DNA of 64,000 nt, taken from assembly GCF_011326755.1 (NCBI RefSeq), contig NZ_JAAOIE010000001.1, forward strand, positions 336,344 through 400,343, in the 5' to 3' direction. The notes beneath the pieces were generated by a model, which saw nothing but the letters and a program-made list of their open reading frames with translations, was not told where the DNA came from and did no database searches. Shown here in pieces: positions 9,350-17,719 of the stretch; the first letter of the stretch is position 1, and the number at the start of each line of letters is the position of its first letter. The position numbers were made by a program, and so were the translations under genes. This DNA is from Cochlodiniinecator piscidefendens. Its GTDB lineage: Bacteria; Pseudomonadota; Alphaproteobacteria; Rhodobacterales; Rhodobacteraceae.

Positions 9350-9907
9350 ATGTCCAAAGCACCTGCACCCGCTATGACTCACCCTTTGCGTGTGGCGGAT
9401 CTTCCGACACGCAAACCCACACGTTTTTCGCTGACACCCTCATCTGCTGAACTGAAAATGATCGCAGCACAGCTTGGATTGCTTGATCTGCGCAAATTGC
9501 GTTTTGAGGGCACGTTAGCAGCCAAAGGTAAATCAGATTGGCAATTGAACGCCGCACTCGGGGCAACGGTTGTGCAGTCTTGTAGTGTAACGCTAGATCC
9601 GGTCACCACGCGTATTGATGAAGATACCGTTCGCAACTACGCAACATCTTTGCCCGAGTATGAAGAAGCCAGCGAAACTGAAATGCCAGATGATGACAAC
9701 CTCGATCTTTTGCCCGCAACAATTGATCTAGCGGAAGTCATGTTGGAAGCGCTGTCAATTGCGCTCCCGCTTTATCCCAGATCAGAAAATGCCGCTCTGG
9801 GAGAGGCCGTTTTTACCGAAGAAGGCACCGCCCCCATGCGTGACGAAGATACCCGTCCTTTTGCAGGTCTCGCGGCCCTACGTGACAAACTACAAAAAGA
9901 CGATTAG
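9350..9907 (+). CDS. yceD: YceD family protein (DUF177)
   Basis: Conserved DUF177 protein, 185 residues, encoded just before rpmF in most proteobacteria; implicated in 23S rRNA metabolism in other organisms. The visible family pattern is an acidic central region (VRNYATSLPEYEEASETEMPDDDNLDLLPATIDLAEVMLEALSIALPLYPR in outline), which includes the EDxIDLxExxxxELxLxLPxxPxC consensus, although the terminal Cys is replaced. The start has GAAAGGA upstream. Function inferred from family only. Confidence 0.85.
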   Translation: MSKAPAPAMTHPLRVADLPTRKPTRFSLTPSSAELKMIAAQLGLLDLRKLRFEGTLAAKGKSDWQLNAALGATVVQSCSVTLDPVTTRIDEDTVRNYATSLPEYEEASETEMPDDDNLDLLPATIDLAEVMLEALSIALPLYPRSENAALGEAVFTEEGTAPMRDEDTRPFAGLAALRDKLQKDD

Positions 9908-9925
9908 GAAGAGTAAAGAAAGCAC

Positions 9926-9953
9926 TTGCGTTGGTTGGGAATTGCACTATGTT
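9926..9953 (+). promoter_or_regulatory. Candidate sigma-70 promoter for rpmF-plsX
   Basis: TTGCGT at 9926-9931 and TATGTT at 9948-9953 are separated by 16 bp in the 162-bp gap before rpmF. This matches the TTGCG/TTGAC-type -35 seen in front of tRNA-Pro and ilvI in this window. No experimental support. Confidence 0.4.
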
Positions 9954-10069
9954 CCCGGCCTCATTGAGATCACTGGGATTGCAGAGTCGTATCATACCGA
10001 TACCTAGGCAAAACCCAAAGAAAACTGGGGCTTAGCTAAAACAGCCCCCTTGAATACTGAGGTTGTGAC

Positions 10070-10279
10070 ATGGCTGTCCCACAGAATAAAATCACGAAGT
10101 CGCGCCGCAACATGCGCCGTTCACACGATGCTTTGGTTGCGGGTAACCCTGCTGAATGCCCAAGCTGCGGCGAGTTGAAGCGCCCTCACCACGTTTGTGG
10201 TGCATGTGGCCACTACGCTGATCGCGAAGTTGTTGCGATGGCAAATGAGGTTGATTTGGACGACGAAGACGCGGCATAA
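10070..10279 (+). CDS. rpmF: 50S ribosomal protein L32
   Basis: Small basic ribosomal protein of 69 residues. The N-terminus [20 protein letters not shown] is the L32 hallmark, and a CxxC-x(n)-C..C zinc-ribbon set ([17 protein letters not shown]) is fully present, so this is the zinc-binding C+ form. Position between yceD and plsX is conserved. Confidence 0.98.
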   Translation: MAVPQNKITKSRRNMRRSHDALVAGNPAECPSCGELKRPHHVCGACGHYADREVVAMANEVDLDDEDAA

Positions 10280-10302
10280 GCCTGCGTCTCGTTGCGCCCG
10301 GC

Positions 10303-11412
10303 ATGACGACGGCGAATACCCCTCAGAACGGCTCGGGTGCAGCGCGCACCATCATCTCAGTTGATGCGATGGGATCAGATCGTGGACCGGCGGCAGTAGT
10401 CGCCGGTATTGCCTTGTCTGCGGATAAAAACCCAGACATCGGGTTTATCGTTCACGGCGATAAAAATGTATTGCTTCCCCTCATTCGCAAACGCAAAGGC
10501 CTAGAGGCTGTTTGCGAAATCCGTCACACCGAAGACGTTGTGACCATGGACGCAAAACCCAGTCACGTTATGCGTCACGGTAAAGCCACATCTATGTGGT
10601 CAACCATCGATGCTGTGCGCAACGGCGAGGCCACTGTCGCGGTGTCCTGCGGAAACACCGGTGCCCTTATGGCCGTTTCCATGATTCGCCTGCGAAAACT
10701 CGAAGGTATCAATCGCCCTGCCATCGCCTGCCTATGGCCATCGCGTAATCCTGGTGGCTTTAATGTCATGTTGGATGTGGGTGCAGATATTCGAGCTGAT
10801 GAAGAAGATTTACTGCAATACGCGCTGATGGGGGCGTCTTATGCCCGCAACGGTCTCGGCCTTGAGCGTCCTCGCATTGGATTGCTGAATGTCGGAACCG
10901 AAGAACATAAAGGACGCGCAGAGCTGAAAGTCGCCAGCGATATGATCGCTGAAATGGCCGACACAGCGCAGTTCGAATATGTCGGCTTTGTCGAAGGCGG
11001 AGACATCCCAAGTGATCGCGTCGATGTCATCGTAACCGATGGCTTCACCGGCAACATCGCCCTTAAAACCGCCGAAGGAATTGCTGGACTTATCAGTCAG
11101 TTCCTGCGCGAAGCTTTTAAACATACTTTCTTGTCGCGTATCGCCGCTGTGCTTGCTCTGACATCTCTAAAGCGACTGCAAAAACGCACCGACCCTCGCA
11201 GGGTCAATGGTGGCGTGTTTCTCGGGTTGAACGGGACCGTTGTGAAATCACATGGCTCTGCTGATGCAACCGGTGTTTCAGCCGCGATCAAACTGGCTTA
11301 CACTTTGGCGCAAAAAGGTTTTTCAGAGAAACTGGCCGCGCGGGTTGCATCTGCGCACAGCGCACGACAAGATGGCACAATCACAGACCAAAAGGACGGA
11401 TCTTCCGTATGA
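10303..11412 (+). CDS. plsX: Phosphate acyltransferase PlsX
   Basis: Converts acyl-ACP to acyl-phosphate for glycerophospholipid synthesis; peripheral membrane enzyme. 369 residues with the PlsX entry motif ISVDAMGSDRGP near residues 18-29, the CGNTGA motif, DVGADIRAD, and VTDGFTGNIALKTAEG. It overlaps fabH by four bases (ATGA at 11409), coupling phospholipid and fatty acid initiation. The start is the ATG at 10303; the first ~15 residues are poorly conserved, so a slightly later start is possible. Confidence 0.96.
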   Translation: MTTANTPQNGSGAARTIISVDAMGSDRGPAAVVAGIALSADKNPDIGFIVHGDKNVLLPLIRKRKGLEAVCEIRHTEDVVTMDAKPSHVMRHGKATSMWSTIDAVRNGEATVAVSCGNTGALMAVSMIRLRKLEGINRPAIACLWPSRNPGGFNVMLDVGADIRADEEDLLQYALMGASYARNGLGLERPRIGLLNVGTEEHKGRAELKVASDMIAEMADTAQFEYVGFVEGGDIPSDRVDVIVTDGFTGNIALKTAEGIAGLISQFLREAFKHTFLSRIAAVLALTSLKRLQKRTDPRRVNGGVFLGLNGTVVKSHGSADATGVSAAIKLAYTLAQKGFSEKLAARVASAHSARQDGTITDQKDGSSV

Positions 11413-12380
11413 CACTTCGCGCCGTCGTCAAGGGCGTTGGGCATTATTTGCCTGAACGTATCGTTCCGAATTCAGAATTCGAAGCGACAATAGACACCAG
11501 CGATGCATGGATTCGCTCCCGTTCAGGTATTGAACGTCGCCATTTTGCCGCCGAAGGTGAAACAACTTCGATGCTGGCCACCAATGCCGCCCAAGCTGCA
11601 TTGAAGGACGCCGGTCTGGTTGCAGATGATATCGACGCAATAGTTGTAGCGACATCAACCGCAGATCTGACGTTCCCCTCAGCAGCGACAATGGTTCAAG
11701 GTGCACTTGGCATGACCAAAGGCTTTGCCTTTGACGTTCAGGCTGTGTGCGCAGGGTTTGTCTTTGCGCTTACAAATGCGAACGCATTGATCGTGTCAGG
11801 CCAAGCAAAACGCGCGCTGGTTATCGGTGCGGAAACGTTTAGCCGCATTATGGATTGGGAAGATCGCACAACCTCCGTTTTGTTTGGGGACGGCGCCGGT
11901 GCACTCGTGTTGGAAGCTGTTGAAAGCGATGGCACAACAGACGACCGCGGCGTGTTGTCAACTGACCTCAATTCAGACGGTCGTTACAAAGATTTGCTTT
12001 ATGTGGATGGTGGAGTTTCGACCCATACAACCGGTCATTTACGTATGCAAGGCAAAGAGGTTTTCCGCCACGCCGTTGAAAAATTGGCAAAAACAGCCAA
12101 CACCGCGCTGGAAAAGGTTGGACTAACCAGCGAAGATGTCGATTGGATTGTTCCACATCAAGCAAATATCCGGATCATCGCAGGCACCGCGAAGAAAATG
12201 GGCTTACCGATGGACCGTGTCGTTGTCACGGTTCAAGATCACGGCAACACTTCTGCAGCATCGATTCCTCTGGCGTTGTCCGTTGGAAAAGCAAATGGGC
12301 AGATCAAAGAGGGTGATTTGGTCGTGACCGAAGCCATTGGTGGCGGTTTAGCATGGGGTTCGGTGGTTATTCGCTGGTAA
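11409..12380 (+). CDS. fabH: 3-oxoacyl-[ACP] synthase III
   Basis: Condenses acetyl-CoA with malonyl-ACP to start fatty acid synthesis. The 323 residues show the thiolase fold marks: catalytic Cys in VQAVCAGFVFAL near residue 115, VPHQANIRI with the active-site His, and DHGNTSAASIP with the active-site Asn. It is translationally coupled to plsX. Confidence 0.97.
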   Translation: MTLRAVVKGVGHYLPERIVPNSEFEATIDTSDAWIRSRSGIERRHFAAEGETTSMLATNAAQAALKDAGLVADDIDAIVVATSTADLTFPSAATMVQGALGMTKGFAFDVQAVCAGFVFALTNANALIVSGQAKRALVIGAETFSRIMDWEDRTTSVLFGDGAGALVLEAVESDGTTDDRGVLSTDLNSDGRYKDLLYVDGGVSTHTTGHLRMQGKEVFRHAVEKLAKTANTALEKVGLTSEDVDWIVPHQANIRIIAGTAKKMGLPMDRVVVTVQDHGNTSAASIPLALSVGKANGQIKEGDLVVTEAIGGGLAWGSVVIRW

Positions 12381-12470
12381 AAGGCGTTTTAACGACGGGT
12401 TCCAAGCTGTTGATATTGACTCGGAAAAACCTCTCCGACTATTCTGTTCTGCAAAACCGGAGGGACCAGC

Positions 12471-12773
12471 ATGACCAATAAGACCCTAACACGCATGGAT
12501 CTGAGCGAAGCCGTGTTCCGAGAAGTCGGATTGTCACGTAATGAATCTGCGGAACTTGTTGAGAGCGTCCTGCTGCATGTTTCAGATGCTCTGGTTTCAG
12601 GGGAATCCGTTAAAATTTCATCTTTTGGTACCTTCAGTGTTCGTGACAAAGCGGCCCGCGTTGGCCGCAACCCAAAAACCGGTGAGGAAGTTCCGATCAC
12701 ACCGCGTCGGGTCATGACGTTCCGCCCGTCACATCTGATGAAAGACCGCGTTGCCGACGGCAACAAAGGTTAA
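12471..12773 (+). CDS. ihfA: Integration host factor subunit alpha
   Basis: DNA-bending nucleoid protein of 100 residues that pairs with IhfB. The bacterial histone-like pattern is clear: [22 protein letters not shown] with the R-x-x-R-N-P intercalating proline, then [18 protein letters not shown] Shine-Dalgarno sequence lies at 12460-12464. Gene order fabH-ihfA-merR is conserved in alphaproteobacteria. Confidence 0.96.
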   Translation: MTNKTLTRMDLSEAVFREVGLSRNESAELVESVLLHVSDALVSGESVKISSFGTFSVRDKAARVGRNPKTGEEVPITPRRVMTFRPSHLMKDRVADGNKG

Positions 12774-12791
12774 TTCAGGGCATTTCAAAAC

Positions 12792-13784
12792 ATGGGAAGT
12801 AAATCCGCTGACGCGTTTCGTACAATCCGCGAGGTTGCTGAGTGGATCGATACACCAGCGCATGTTCTACGGTTTTGGGAAAGCAAATTTACCCAAATTA
12901 AACCGGTAAAACGCGCAGGAGGACGGCGTTACTATCGCCCAGCCGATATGCTACTTATTGGTGGTATTAAAAAGCTGCTGCACGACGATGGCATGACCAT
13001 CAAAGGCGTACAAAAAATCTTACAATCCGAGGGGCCAAAAGGCGTTGCCGCGCATTCTCAACCCTTGGAGGGTAACTTTGATGGTGCTGAAATAGAATCT
13101 ATTGATGTAGCACCAATGCCAGAAGCAACAACACCCGCCCCAACCGCACATCCTGAAGTCTTAGAAACCGCTGATACTGCTGAGGATGTGACACCAGATG
13201 TCGAAACGGCGGCACCGGAACCGATCATTGAAGCGGAACCAATAGAAGAATCCGTGACCGATGCAGAGGTTGAAGTGGAAATCGACGCTCCGCCTACGCT
13301 GAAAACCGAACCCGTTTCTGAACCCGAGACCTCCTTACATTCAGAAGAACAGTCGCTTGAAGAGGTTCTACCCGAGCCTTCACCTAACAATGCGCCAGAA
13401 ATCGCGGATTTAGCAGAACCGGCAGAGGTAGAAGCCCAAAATCCTGAACCTACTGAGCCCGTTCAGGTGGAACTCTTTGAGGAAGCCGTTGAAACAACTT
13501 CGACAGAAACCGACGTTATCGATGCTTCGCTTCCAGAAGGTATAGATGAACCAGAAACGCATGATGTCACTGTATCGGACGACACAGCCCCGAAGGTTAT
13601 AATCGCGGCATCAGTACCCAACGACCCTGCCGATGATGCTTTACTTCCTGACGCCACAAGTTTGATAACACAGATGAATTCTGCAAAATCCGAACTTAAT
13701 GCTTCGCAGATTGAGAAATTGCAGTCTGTTCATAAAGTGTTGGCTTCGCTCAAAACGCGCATGGCAGAGAACGCACAAAAATGA
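12792..13784 (+). CDS. MerR-family regulator with long acidic tail
   Basis: The first ~80 residues are a MerR winged-helix DNA-binding domain ([51 protein letters not shown]). It is followed by roughly 200 residues dominated by Glu, Ala, Pro, Thr and Val with almost no predicted structure, and a final helical segment ([23 protein letters not shown]). The family always sits after ihfA in Rhodobacteraceae; its targets are not known to me. The tail could be an interaction or phase-separating region, but that is speculation. 330 residues. Confidence 0.87.
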   Translation: MGSKSADAFRTIREVAEWIDTPAHVLRFWESKFTQIKPVKRAGGRRYYRPADMLLIGGIKKLLHDDGMTIKGVQKILQSEGPKGVAAHSQPLEGNFDGAEIESIDVAPMPEATTPAPTAHPEVLETADTAEDVTPDVETAAPEPIIEAEPIEESVTDAEVEVEIDAPPTLKTEPVSEPETSLHSEEQSLEEVLPEPSPNNAPEIADLAEPAEVEAQNPEPTEPVQVELFEEAVETTSTETDVIDASLPEGIDEPETHDVTVSDDTAPKVIIAASVPNDPADDALLPDATSLITQMNSAKSELNASQIEKLQSVHKVLASLKTRMAENAQK

Positions 13785-13808
13785 ACGGCAAAAACAACGT
13801 TTTCAGGC

Positions 13809-13836
13809 TTGCGCCCCGACATAAAACCAGTATGAA
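13809..13836 (+). promoter_or_regulatory. Promoter of tRNA-Pro
   Basis: TTGCGC at 13809-13814, a 16-bp spacer and TATGAA at 13831-13836 place transcription start a few bases before the mature tRNA at 13847. The spacing to the tRNA and the short interval after the merR stop support it. Confidence 0.6.
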
Positions 13837-13846
13837 GGTCGCAGTT

Positions 13847-13923
13847 CGGGCTATGGCGCAGCCTGGTAGCGCGTCCGTCTGGGGGACGGAAGGTCGCAGG
13901 TTCGAGTCCTGCTAGCCCGACCA
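13847..13923 (+). tRNA. tRNA-Pro (anticodon GGG)
   Basis: A 77-nt cloverleaf with acceptor stem CGGGCTA/TAGCCCG, anticodon stem TCCGT/ACGGA with loop CTGGGGG giving anticodon GGG, a T-arm with GGTTCGAGTCC, discriminator A and an encoded CCA. It reads CCC and CCU codons. No integrated element is visible at its 3' end. Confidence 0.97.
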
Positions 13924-13931
13924 AATACAAC

Positions 13932-13964
13932 AACCGCCCATGCCTTTTGGTATCGGGCGGTTTT
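13932..13964 (+). terminator. Terminator of tRNA-Pro
   Basis: Stem AACCGCCC / GGGCGGTT with a partly paired interior and following TTTT, nine bases after the tRNA. It overlaps the furthest upstream ATG (13940) of the next reading frame, which argues against that start. Confidence 0.8.
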
Positions 13965-14002
13965 GTTTAACCGAAGAACGAACAGCTAAGGATACATTGG
14001 AT

Positions 14003-15079
14003 ATGCATGGGGTTCTACCGAATCAAACGCTGGCTGATATGATCCAATCTGGGGTTATCGGGGCTACACCCGCTATTACTCCAGAACAAATTCAACCCGC
14101 TAGTCTCGACCTTAGATTAGGCAAAGTAGCCTATCGCGTTCGTGCCTCGTTTTTGACGGGCGCAGGTGTGAGCGTTGCTGATCGGTTAAACGAATTTGAA
14201 ATGCACCGGATAGATTTGACCGAAGGTGCGGTTCTCGAAAAGGGCGCGGTATATGTCGTGCCATTGATGGAACACCTCAATCTACCTGACGGAATACAAG
14301 CCGTCGCCAATGCCAAAAGCTCGACCGGACGGCTCGACCTTCTGACCCGCACCATAACGGATGGTGGTGTTGAATTTGATCGCATCTCTTCCGGGTATAG
14401 CGGTCCTTTGTATGCGGAAATTTGCCCCCGCTCCTTTTCTGTGCTTGTACGCCCTGGTATGCGGCTGAATCAAATTCGGTTTCGTCAAGGTCAGGCTGTT
14501 CTAACAGATGACGAATTGCGCCAGCGTCACGCCTCTGTCGGTTTGGTTTCCGGCGATGCGCATATTGACGAAGGTTTGGGATTCTCTGTTGATCTTCGCC
14601 CGACACAAGGCGACCTTGTCGGCTTTCGTGCGAAGCCTCACACCGGGGTCATCGATCTGGATCTCATCAACCACTACGACCCCGACGAATATTGGGAGCC
14701 CATCCATACGACACAAGGGCAGATCATCTTAGATCCCGGTGCATTCTACATTTTGGTCAGCCGGGAAGCCGTTCACATCCCGCCGGATTGTGCAGCAGAA
14801 ATGGCGCCTTATCTAGCCATGGTTGGAGAATTCCGCGTGCATTATGCTGGCTTCTTTGATCCCGGCTTTGGACATGATCCGGCAGGCGGCGCTGGTTCGC
14901 GCGGTGTGCTGGAGGTGCGCTGCCACGAAGCCCCCTTTGTACTGGAACACGGACAGGTCGTCGGGCGTTTAATTTACGAACGGATGGCCGAGGACCCAAC
15001 CCAGCTATATGGTGCTGGCATTGCGTCAAATTACCAAGGTCAAGGGTTGAAATTATCAAAACATTTCAAGTCACTATAA
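14003..15079 (+). CDS. dcd: 2'-deoxycytidine 5'-triphosphate deaminase, double-domain form
   Basis: Makes dUTP from dCTP for thymidylate synthesis. The start is the ATG at 14003 with AAGGAT upstream; an in-frame ATG at 13940 lies in the tRNA terminator. The 358 residues are about twice the length of E. coli Dcd and contain two trimeric-dUTPase-like halves. The first has IQPASLDLRLG, AKSSTGRLDLL and the Glu of YAEI. The second has ILDPGAFYILVSRE, FFDPGFG and the Glu of VLEVRC in the position of the catalytic Glu. This fused type is common in alphaproteobacteria. Which half keeps catalysis is not certain from sequence. Confidence 0.9.
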   Translation: MHGVLPNQTLADMIQSGVIGATPAITPEQIQPASLDLRLGKVAYRVRASFLTGAGVSVADRLNEFEMHRIDLTEGAVLEKGAVYVVPLMEHLNLPDGIQAVANAKSSTGRLDLLTRTITDGGVEFDRISSGYSGPLYAEICPRSFSVLVRPGMRLNQIRFRQGQAVLTDDELRQRHASVGLVSGDAHIDEGLGFSVDLRPTQGDLVGFRAKPHTGVIDLDLINHYDPDEYWEPIHTTQGQIILDPGAFYILVSREAVHIPPDCAAEMAPYLAMVGEFRVHYAGFFDPGFGHDPAGGAGSRGVLEVRCHEAPFVLEHGQVVGRLIYERMAEDPTQLYGAGIASNYQGQGLKLSKHFKSL

Positions 15080-15082
15080 ACT

Positions 15083-15613
15083 CTATTTGATGTTACCACC
15101 TTCTGCCAGAGAATGGGTGATTTCCGGTTGAACGCCCCGTTCAAGGTACGTGGACAATGCGACGTATGTCTTGGTGCTGCGGACACCTTCGATATCGTAC
15201 AATCGCCAAAGAAACCCCTCCAATGCTACAGAGTTCTCTGTGCGCACCTTGAGAATTAAGCCGGTATCTCCCGTCGCTGAGTGTATTTCTTCGACTTCAG
15301 GCAATTGACCAAGCGCAACCAATTCAGTGGTTTTGCCCCAGCCACGCGCCTCTACATGGATGAATGCCAAGAATGATTTTCCCATCGCTTTGCCATCCAA
15401 AGCAACAACAGTCGCTTTGATAGCTTCCGCCTTGCGCATTCGTTTGACTCGCTCATGGACCGCAGGCGCCGATAGGCCAACCATCGCGCCCAGTTCAGCA
15501 TAACTTGTAGTCGCATCTTTGGTTAGAACACTTAATATTCTTCGGTCAATCGTATCAATGGACCGCTGGGTTTTAGTATTTTTCTGAATCTGATCTGTAT
15601 TTTTTGGTTCCAT
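15083..15613 (-). CDS. Lrp/AsnC-family transcriptional regulator
   Basis: 176 residues: an N-terminal HTH (DTIDRRILSVLTKDATTSYAELGAMVGLSAPAVHERVKRM, residues ~20-60) and a C-terminal RAM/AsnC ligand-sensing domain with the GDTGLILKVRTEN stretch. It is divergent from the MFS gene across a 70-bp gap holding two palindromes, so it very probably controls both. An amino acid is the usual effector of this family, which suggests that the MFS protein moves an amino acid or analogue. Confidence 0.9.
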   Translation of the reverse strand: MEPKNTDQIQKNTKTQRSIDTIDRRILSVLTKDATTSYAELGAMVGLSAPAVHERVKRMRKAEAIKATVVALDGKAMGKSFLAFIHVEARGWGKTTELVALGQLPEVEEIHSATGDTGLILKVRTENSVALEGFLWRLYDIEGVRSTKTYVALSTYLERGVQPEITHSLAEGGNIK

Positions 15614-15627
15614 ATGCTCTTCTCTTT

Positions 15628-15660
15628 CCGAATTTAATTCGGAGTTATATTAATATAACT
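15628..15660. promoter_or_regulatory. Two abutting palindromes in the lrp/MFS divergent region
   Basis: CCGAATTTAATTCGG (15628-15642, perfect around a central T) is followed without a gap by AGTTATATTAATATAACT (15643-15660, a perfect 18-bp palindrome). A half-like GTTCGG occurs again at 15668-15673. They fill the control region between the Lrp-type regulator and the MFS gene, so they are likely operators. Confidence 0.65.
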
Positions 15661-15683
15661 GAATACTGTTCGGAAAACCAAAA

Positions 15684-16838
15684 ATGCGAAACAAATCTAT
15701 TTTTCTGCTCACAGCAGCCGTCGGCATTATCGGAGCTAATTCTCTGGTATTATCGCCAATCGCAGCAGAAGTTGCACGCGGTTTGGGGGTAGAGAATGCT
15801 GCAACCGTTATGATCGCATCTGCGATCTACGGGCTGGGGGTTGCTGCATCAGCTTTAACGCTGGCCCCGCGTGCTGATCGTATAGGTGCGGACAAAGCGC
15901 TTGGGTGGGCATTGTTGGTTTTATGCGTATCCCTATTCGCGAGCGCTTTTTCTCCGAACATTTTGGTATTGGCCACGACACAGGGGATCGCTGGCATTGG
16001 GGCTGGCATGGCCCTACCGGCCACCTATTCCCTCGCGGCGCAAATCGCACCCCCGGGAAAAGAATCCCAGACAATGGGAACCGTATTGACCGGATGGACG
16101 TTGTCGCTCGTCGGTGGCGTGACGGCTTCTGCTTATATTGCCGATTTCGCTGGATGGCGCTCGGTTTATTTGATCCTCGCGGCAGGGATGGCGCTGATTG
16201 CTATCGCAATATCCCGAAGCCAATTTGAAGGCATCAGCGCGACCGGACGCAGTACCTCCCCTATAACAGCGCTTAAGCTGCCCGGCGTTATTCCCGGCCT
16301 CTTTGCTGTGGCGTGCTTGGGGACTGGTTTTTATGGGTTCTACAACTACTTAGGCGCCCATCTAGAGCGGGAACTCTTATTACCAATTTCTGCAGCGGGT
16401 CCGCTAACACTTAGCTATGGTTTGGGCTTTGCTTTATCGATCATTTTTGATCGCCACCTTAATAAAATTGGGCCTCGGCGGGGGCTCGCTGTTACCTTTA
16501 GCGTTTTGACGGTACTCTACTTAATCATGGCGGCATGGGCGATGAACTACAAAATCCTCGTAGGCTTAATGTTCGTTTGGGGAATGGTTCAACACGTAGG
16601 GTTAAACCTAACTGTAGGAAGGTTAGCCGCGATTGATCCGACGCAGAGGGGGGCAATCATGGGATTAAACTCAACCATGATGTATCTTGCTGTGTTTGCC
16701 GCCACGGTTGTGTTTAAACCATTGTTTGAACACTTTGGCATCGTCGGATGCGCCATCGCTGCATCCGTAATCGTGACGTTCGGCGCTGGCGAAGCGCTGT
16801 TCGCCAGATTAGCTGCCACTCGAAAAAATGCCGTTTAG
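15684..16838 (+). CDS. MFS transporter, exporter-like
   Basis: Inner-membrane major facilitator protein of 384 residues with about 12 hydrophobic segments. The loop 2-3 region has the RADRIGADKAL pattern of the MFS motif A, and GIGAGMALPATYSLAAQIAP resembles drug/metabolite:H+ antiporters (AraJ/YdhP-like). It is probably regulated by the divergent Lrp-type protein. Substrate unknown. The Shine-Dalgarno sequence is weak (CGGAAAA). Confidence 0.85.
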   Translation: MRNKSIFLLTAAVGIIGANSLVLSPIAAEVARGLGVENAATVMIASAIYGLGVAASALTLAPRADRIGADKALGWALLVLCVSLFASAFSPNILVLATTQGIAGIGAGMALPATYSLAAQIAPPGKESQTMGTVLTGWTLSLVGGVTASAYIADFAGWRSVYLILAAGMALIAIAISRSQFEGISATGRSTSPITALKLPGVIPGLFAVACLGTGFYGFYNYLGAHLERELLLPISAAGPLTLSYGLGFALSIIFDRHLNKIGPRRGLAVTFSVLTVLYLIMAAWAMNYKILVGLMFVWGMVQHVGLNLTVGRLAAIDPTQRGAIMGLNSTMMYLAVFAATVVFKPLFEHFGIVGCAIAASVIVTFGAGEALFARLAATRKNAV

Positions 16839-17044
16839 AAACGTGTAAAGCGGCGCATCGTTCGGATCATTTTACGTCCGTTTTGCCCCATTTCGCGGCC
16901 TGCATTAGCCTGTTGGCGTTCGGCATCTGTCATGTCTTCCGGGGCTTTCCCGCGACGAGATGCAATATCGATACCTTTGTTGATACCTGCGTTCACCGCA
17001 CGATTGGTGATCTGGCGGATAATCATATTGATAATCTGATTCAT
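16835..17044 (-). CDS. Conserved small basic protein, function unknown
   Basis: 69 residues, highly basic at the C-terminus (RKMIRTMRRFTRF), with an amphipathic start and a helix-favouring DAERQQANAGREMG middle. GGAGG lies just upstream of the ATG (in 17050-17056). It follows scpB on the same strand by 12 bases, the slot where many Rhodobacteraceae carry tatA, but it has no Tat features. Its stop overlaps the MFS stop by four bases. Not recognised. Confidence 0.7.
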   Translation of the reverse strand: MNQIINMIIRQITNRAVNAGINKGIDIASRRGKAPEDMTDAERQQANAGREMGQNGRKMIRTMRRFTRF

Positions 17045-17056
17045 GGCTGAGCCTCC

Positions 17057-17719
17057 TTAGCCCTCAAACATATCGTCTTGCCCGTGTTCCTCACGGTTGT
17101 CATCGTTGTCTTCTTCATCCGTAATGCCCGGCATCATACCCGGTTGCGGACGACTCTCGAGCAACCCTGCTGCTCTTAAATCCTTCAAACCGGGCAAATC
17201 TCGGGCACTCTCAAGGCCAAAATGGTCCAAAAACACTTGAGTTACAACAAATGTTACGGGTCTTCCTGGTGTCATGCGTCGTCGTCCAAACCGGATCCAC
17301 TCCAATTCAAGCAATTGATCCAGTGTACCACGACTAACCGAAACGCCGCGAATTTCTTCGATTTCGGCACGTGTAACTGGTTGATGATAGGCAATAATAG
17401 CCAAAGTTTCAGTTGCAGCCCGACTAAGTTTTCGTGTTTCAACAGACTCAGCCTGCATCAAAAAACCCAAATCTGCAGCGGTACGCATGGCCCAGCCATC
17501 ACCAACTTTTGATAATTTGACTCCTCGCCCTTCATATCGCTTTTCAAGCGAAATCAAAGCCTGTGCCGCATCACACCCATGGGGCAATCGCGTGTTTAAC
17601 TCTTTGATTGAGATCGGTTCAGCTGTTGCAAAGAGGATCGCTTCGGCCATCCGCTCTTGTTCGGCCATTGGTGGAGCCTCGAACAGGCTCTCGTTTATGT
17701 CTGGTGATGTATCATCCAT
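17057..17719 (-). CDS. scpB: Segregation and condensation protein B
   Basis: Winged-helix partner of SMC-ScpA condensin in chromosome segregation. Start set at 17719 (MDDTSPDINES), giving 220 residues: AAGGG stands nine bases upstream, and longer frames would run deep into scpA. Core motifs AEAILFATAEPISIKEL, LSRAATETLAIIAYHQPVTRAEIEEIRGV and RGTLDQLLELEWI match ScpB. The C-terminus ends in an acidic Asp/Glu/Asn tail. It overlaps scpA by eight bases. Confidence 0.93.
   Translation of the reverse strand: MDDTSPDINESLFEAPPMAEQERMAEAILFATAEPISIKELNTRLPHGCDAAQALISLEKRYEGRGVKLSKVGDGWAMRTAADLGFLMQAESVETRKLSRAATETLAIIAYHQPVTRAEIEEIRGVSVSRGTLDQLLELEWIRFGRRRMTPGRPVTFVVTQVFLDHFGLESARDLPGLKDLRAAGLLESRPQPGMMPGITDEEDNDDNREEHGQDDMFEG

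Noticed and set aside
13058-13657. Long Ser/Thr-rich minus-strand frames opposite the MerR tail
   Set aside because: They mirror the repetitive Glu/Ala/Pro codons of the real gene; no ribosome-binding site and no family pattern.
13847-13966. tRNA-Pro as an integration site
   Set aside because: No integrase nearby and no repeat of the tRNA 3' end seen in the following sequence.
13940-14002. Upstream start for the dCTP deaminase
   Set aside because: It lies in the tRNA terminator; the ATG at 14003 has a good ribosome-binding site and fits the family N-terminus.
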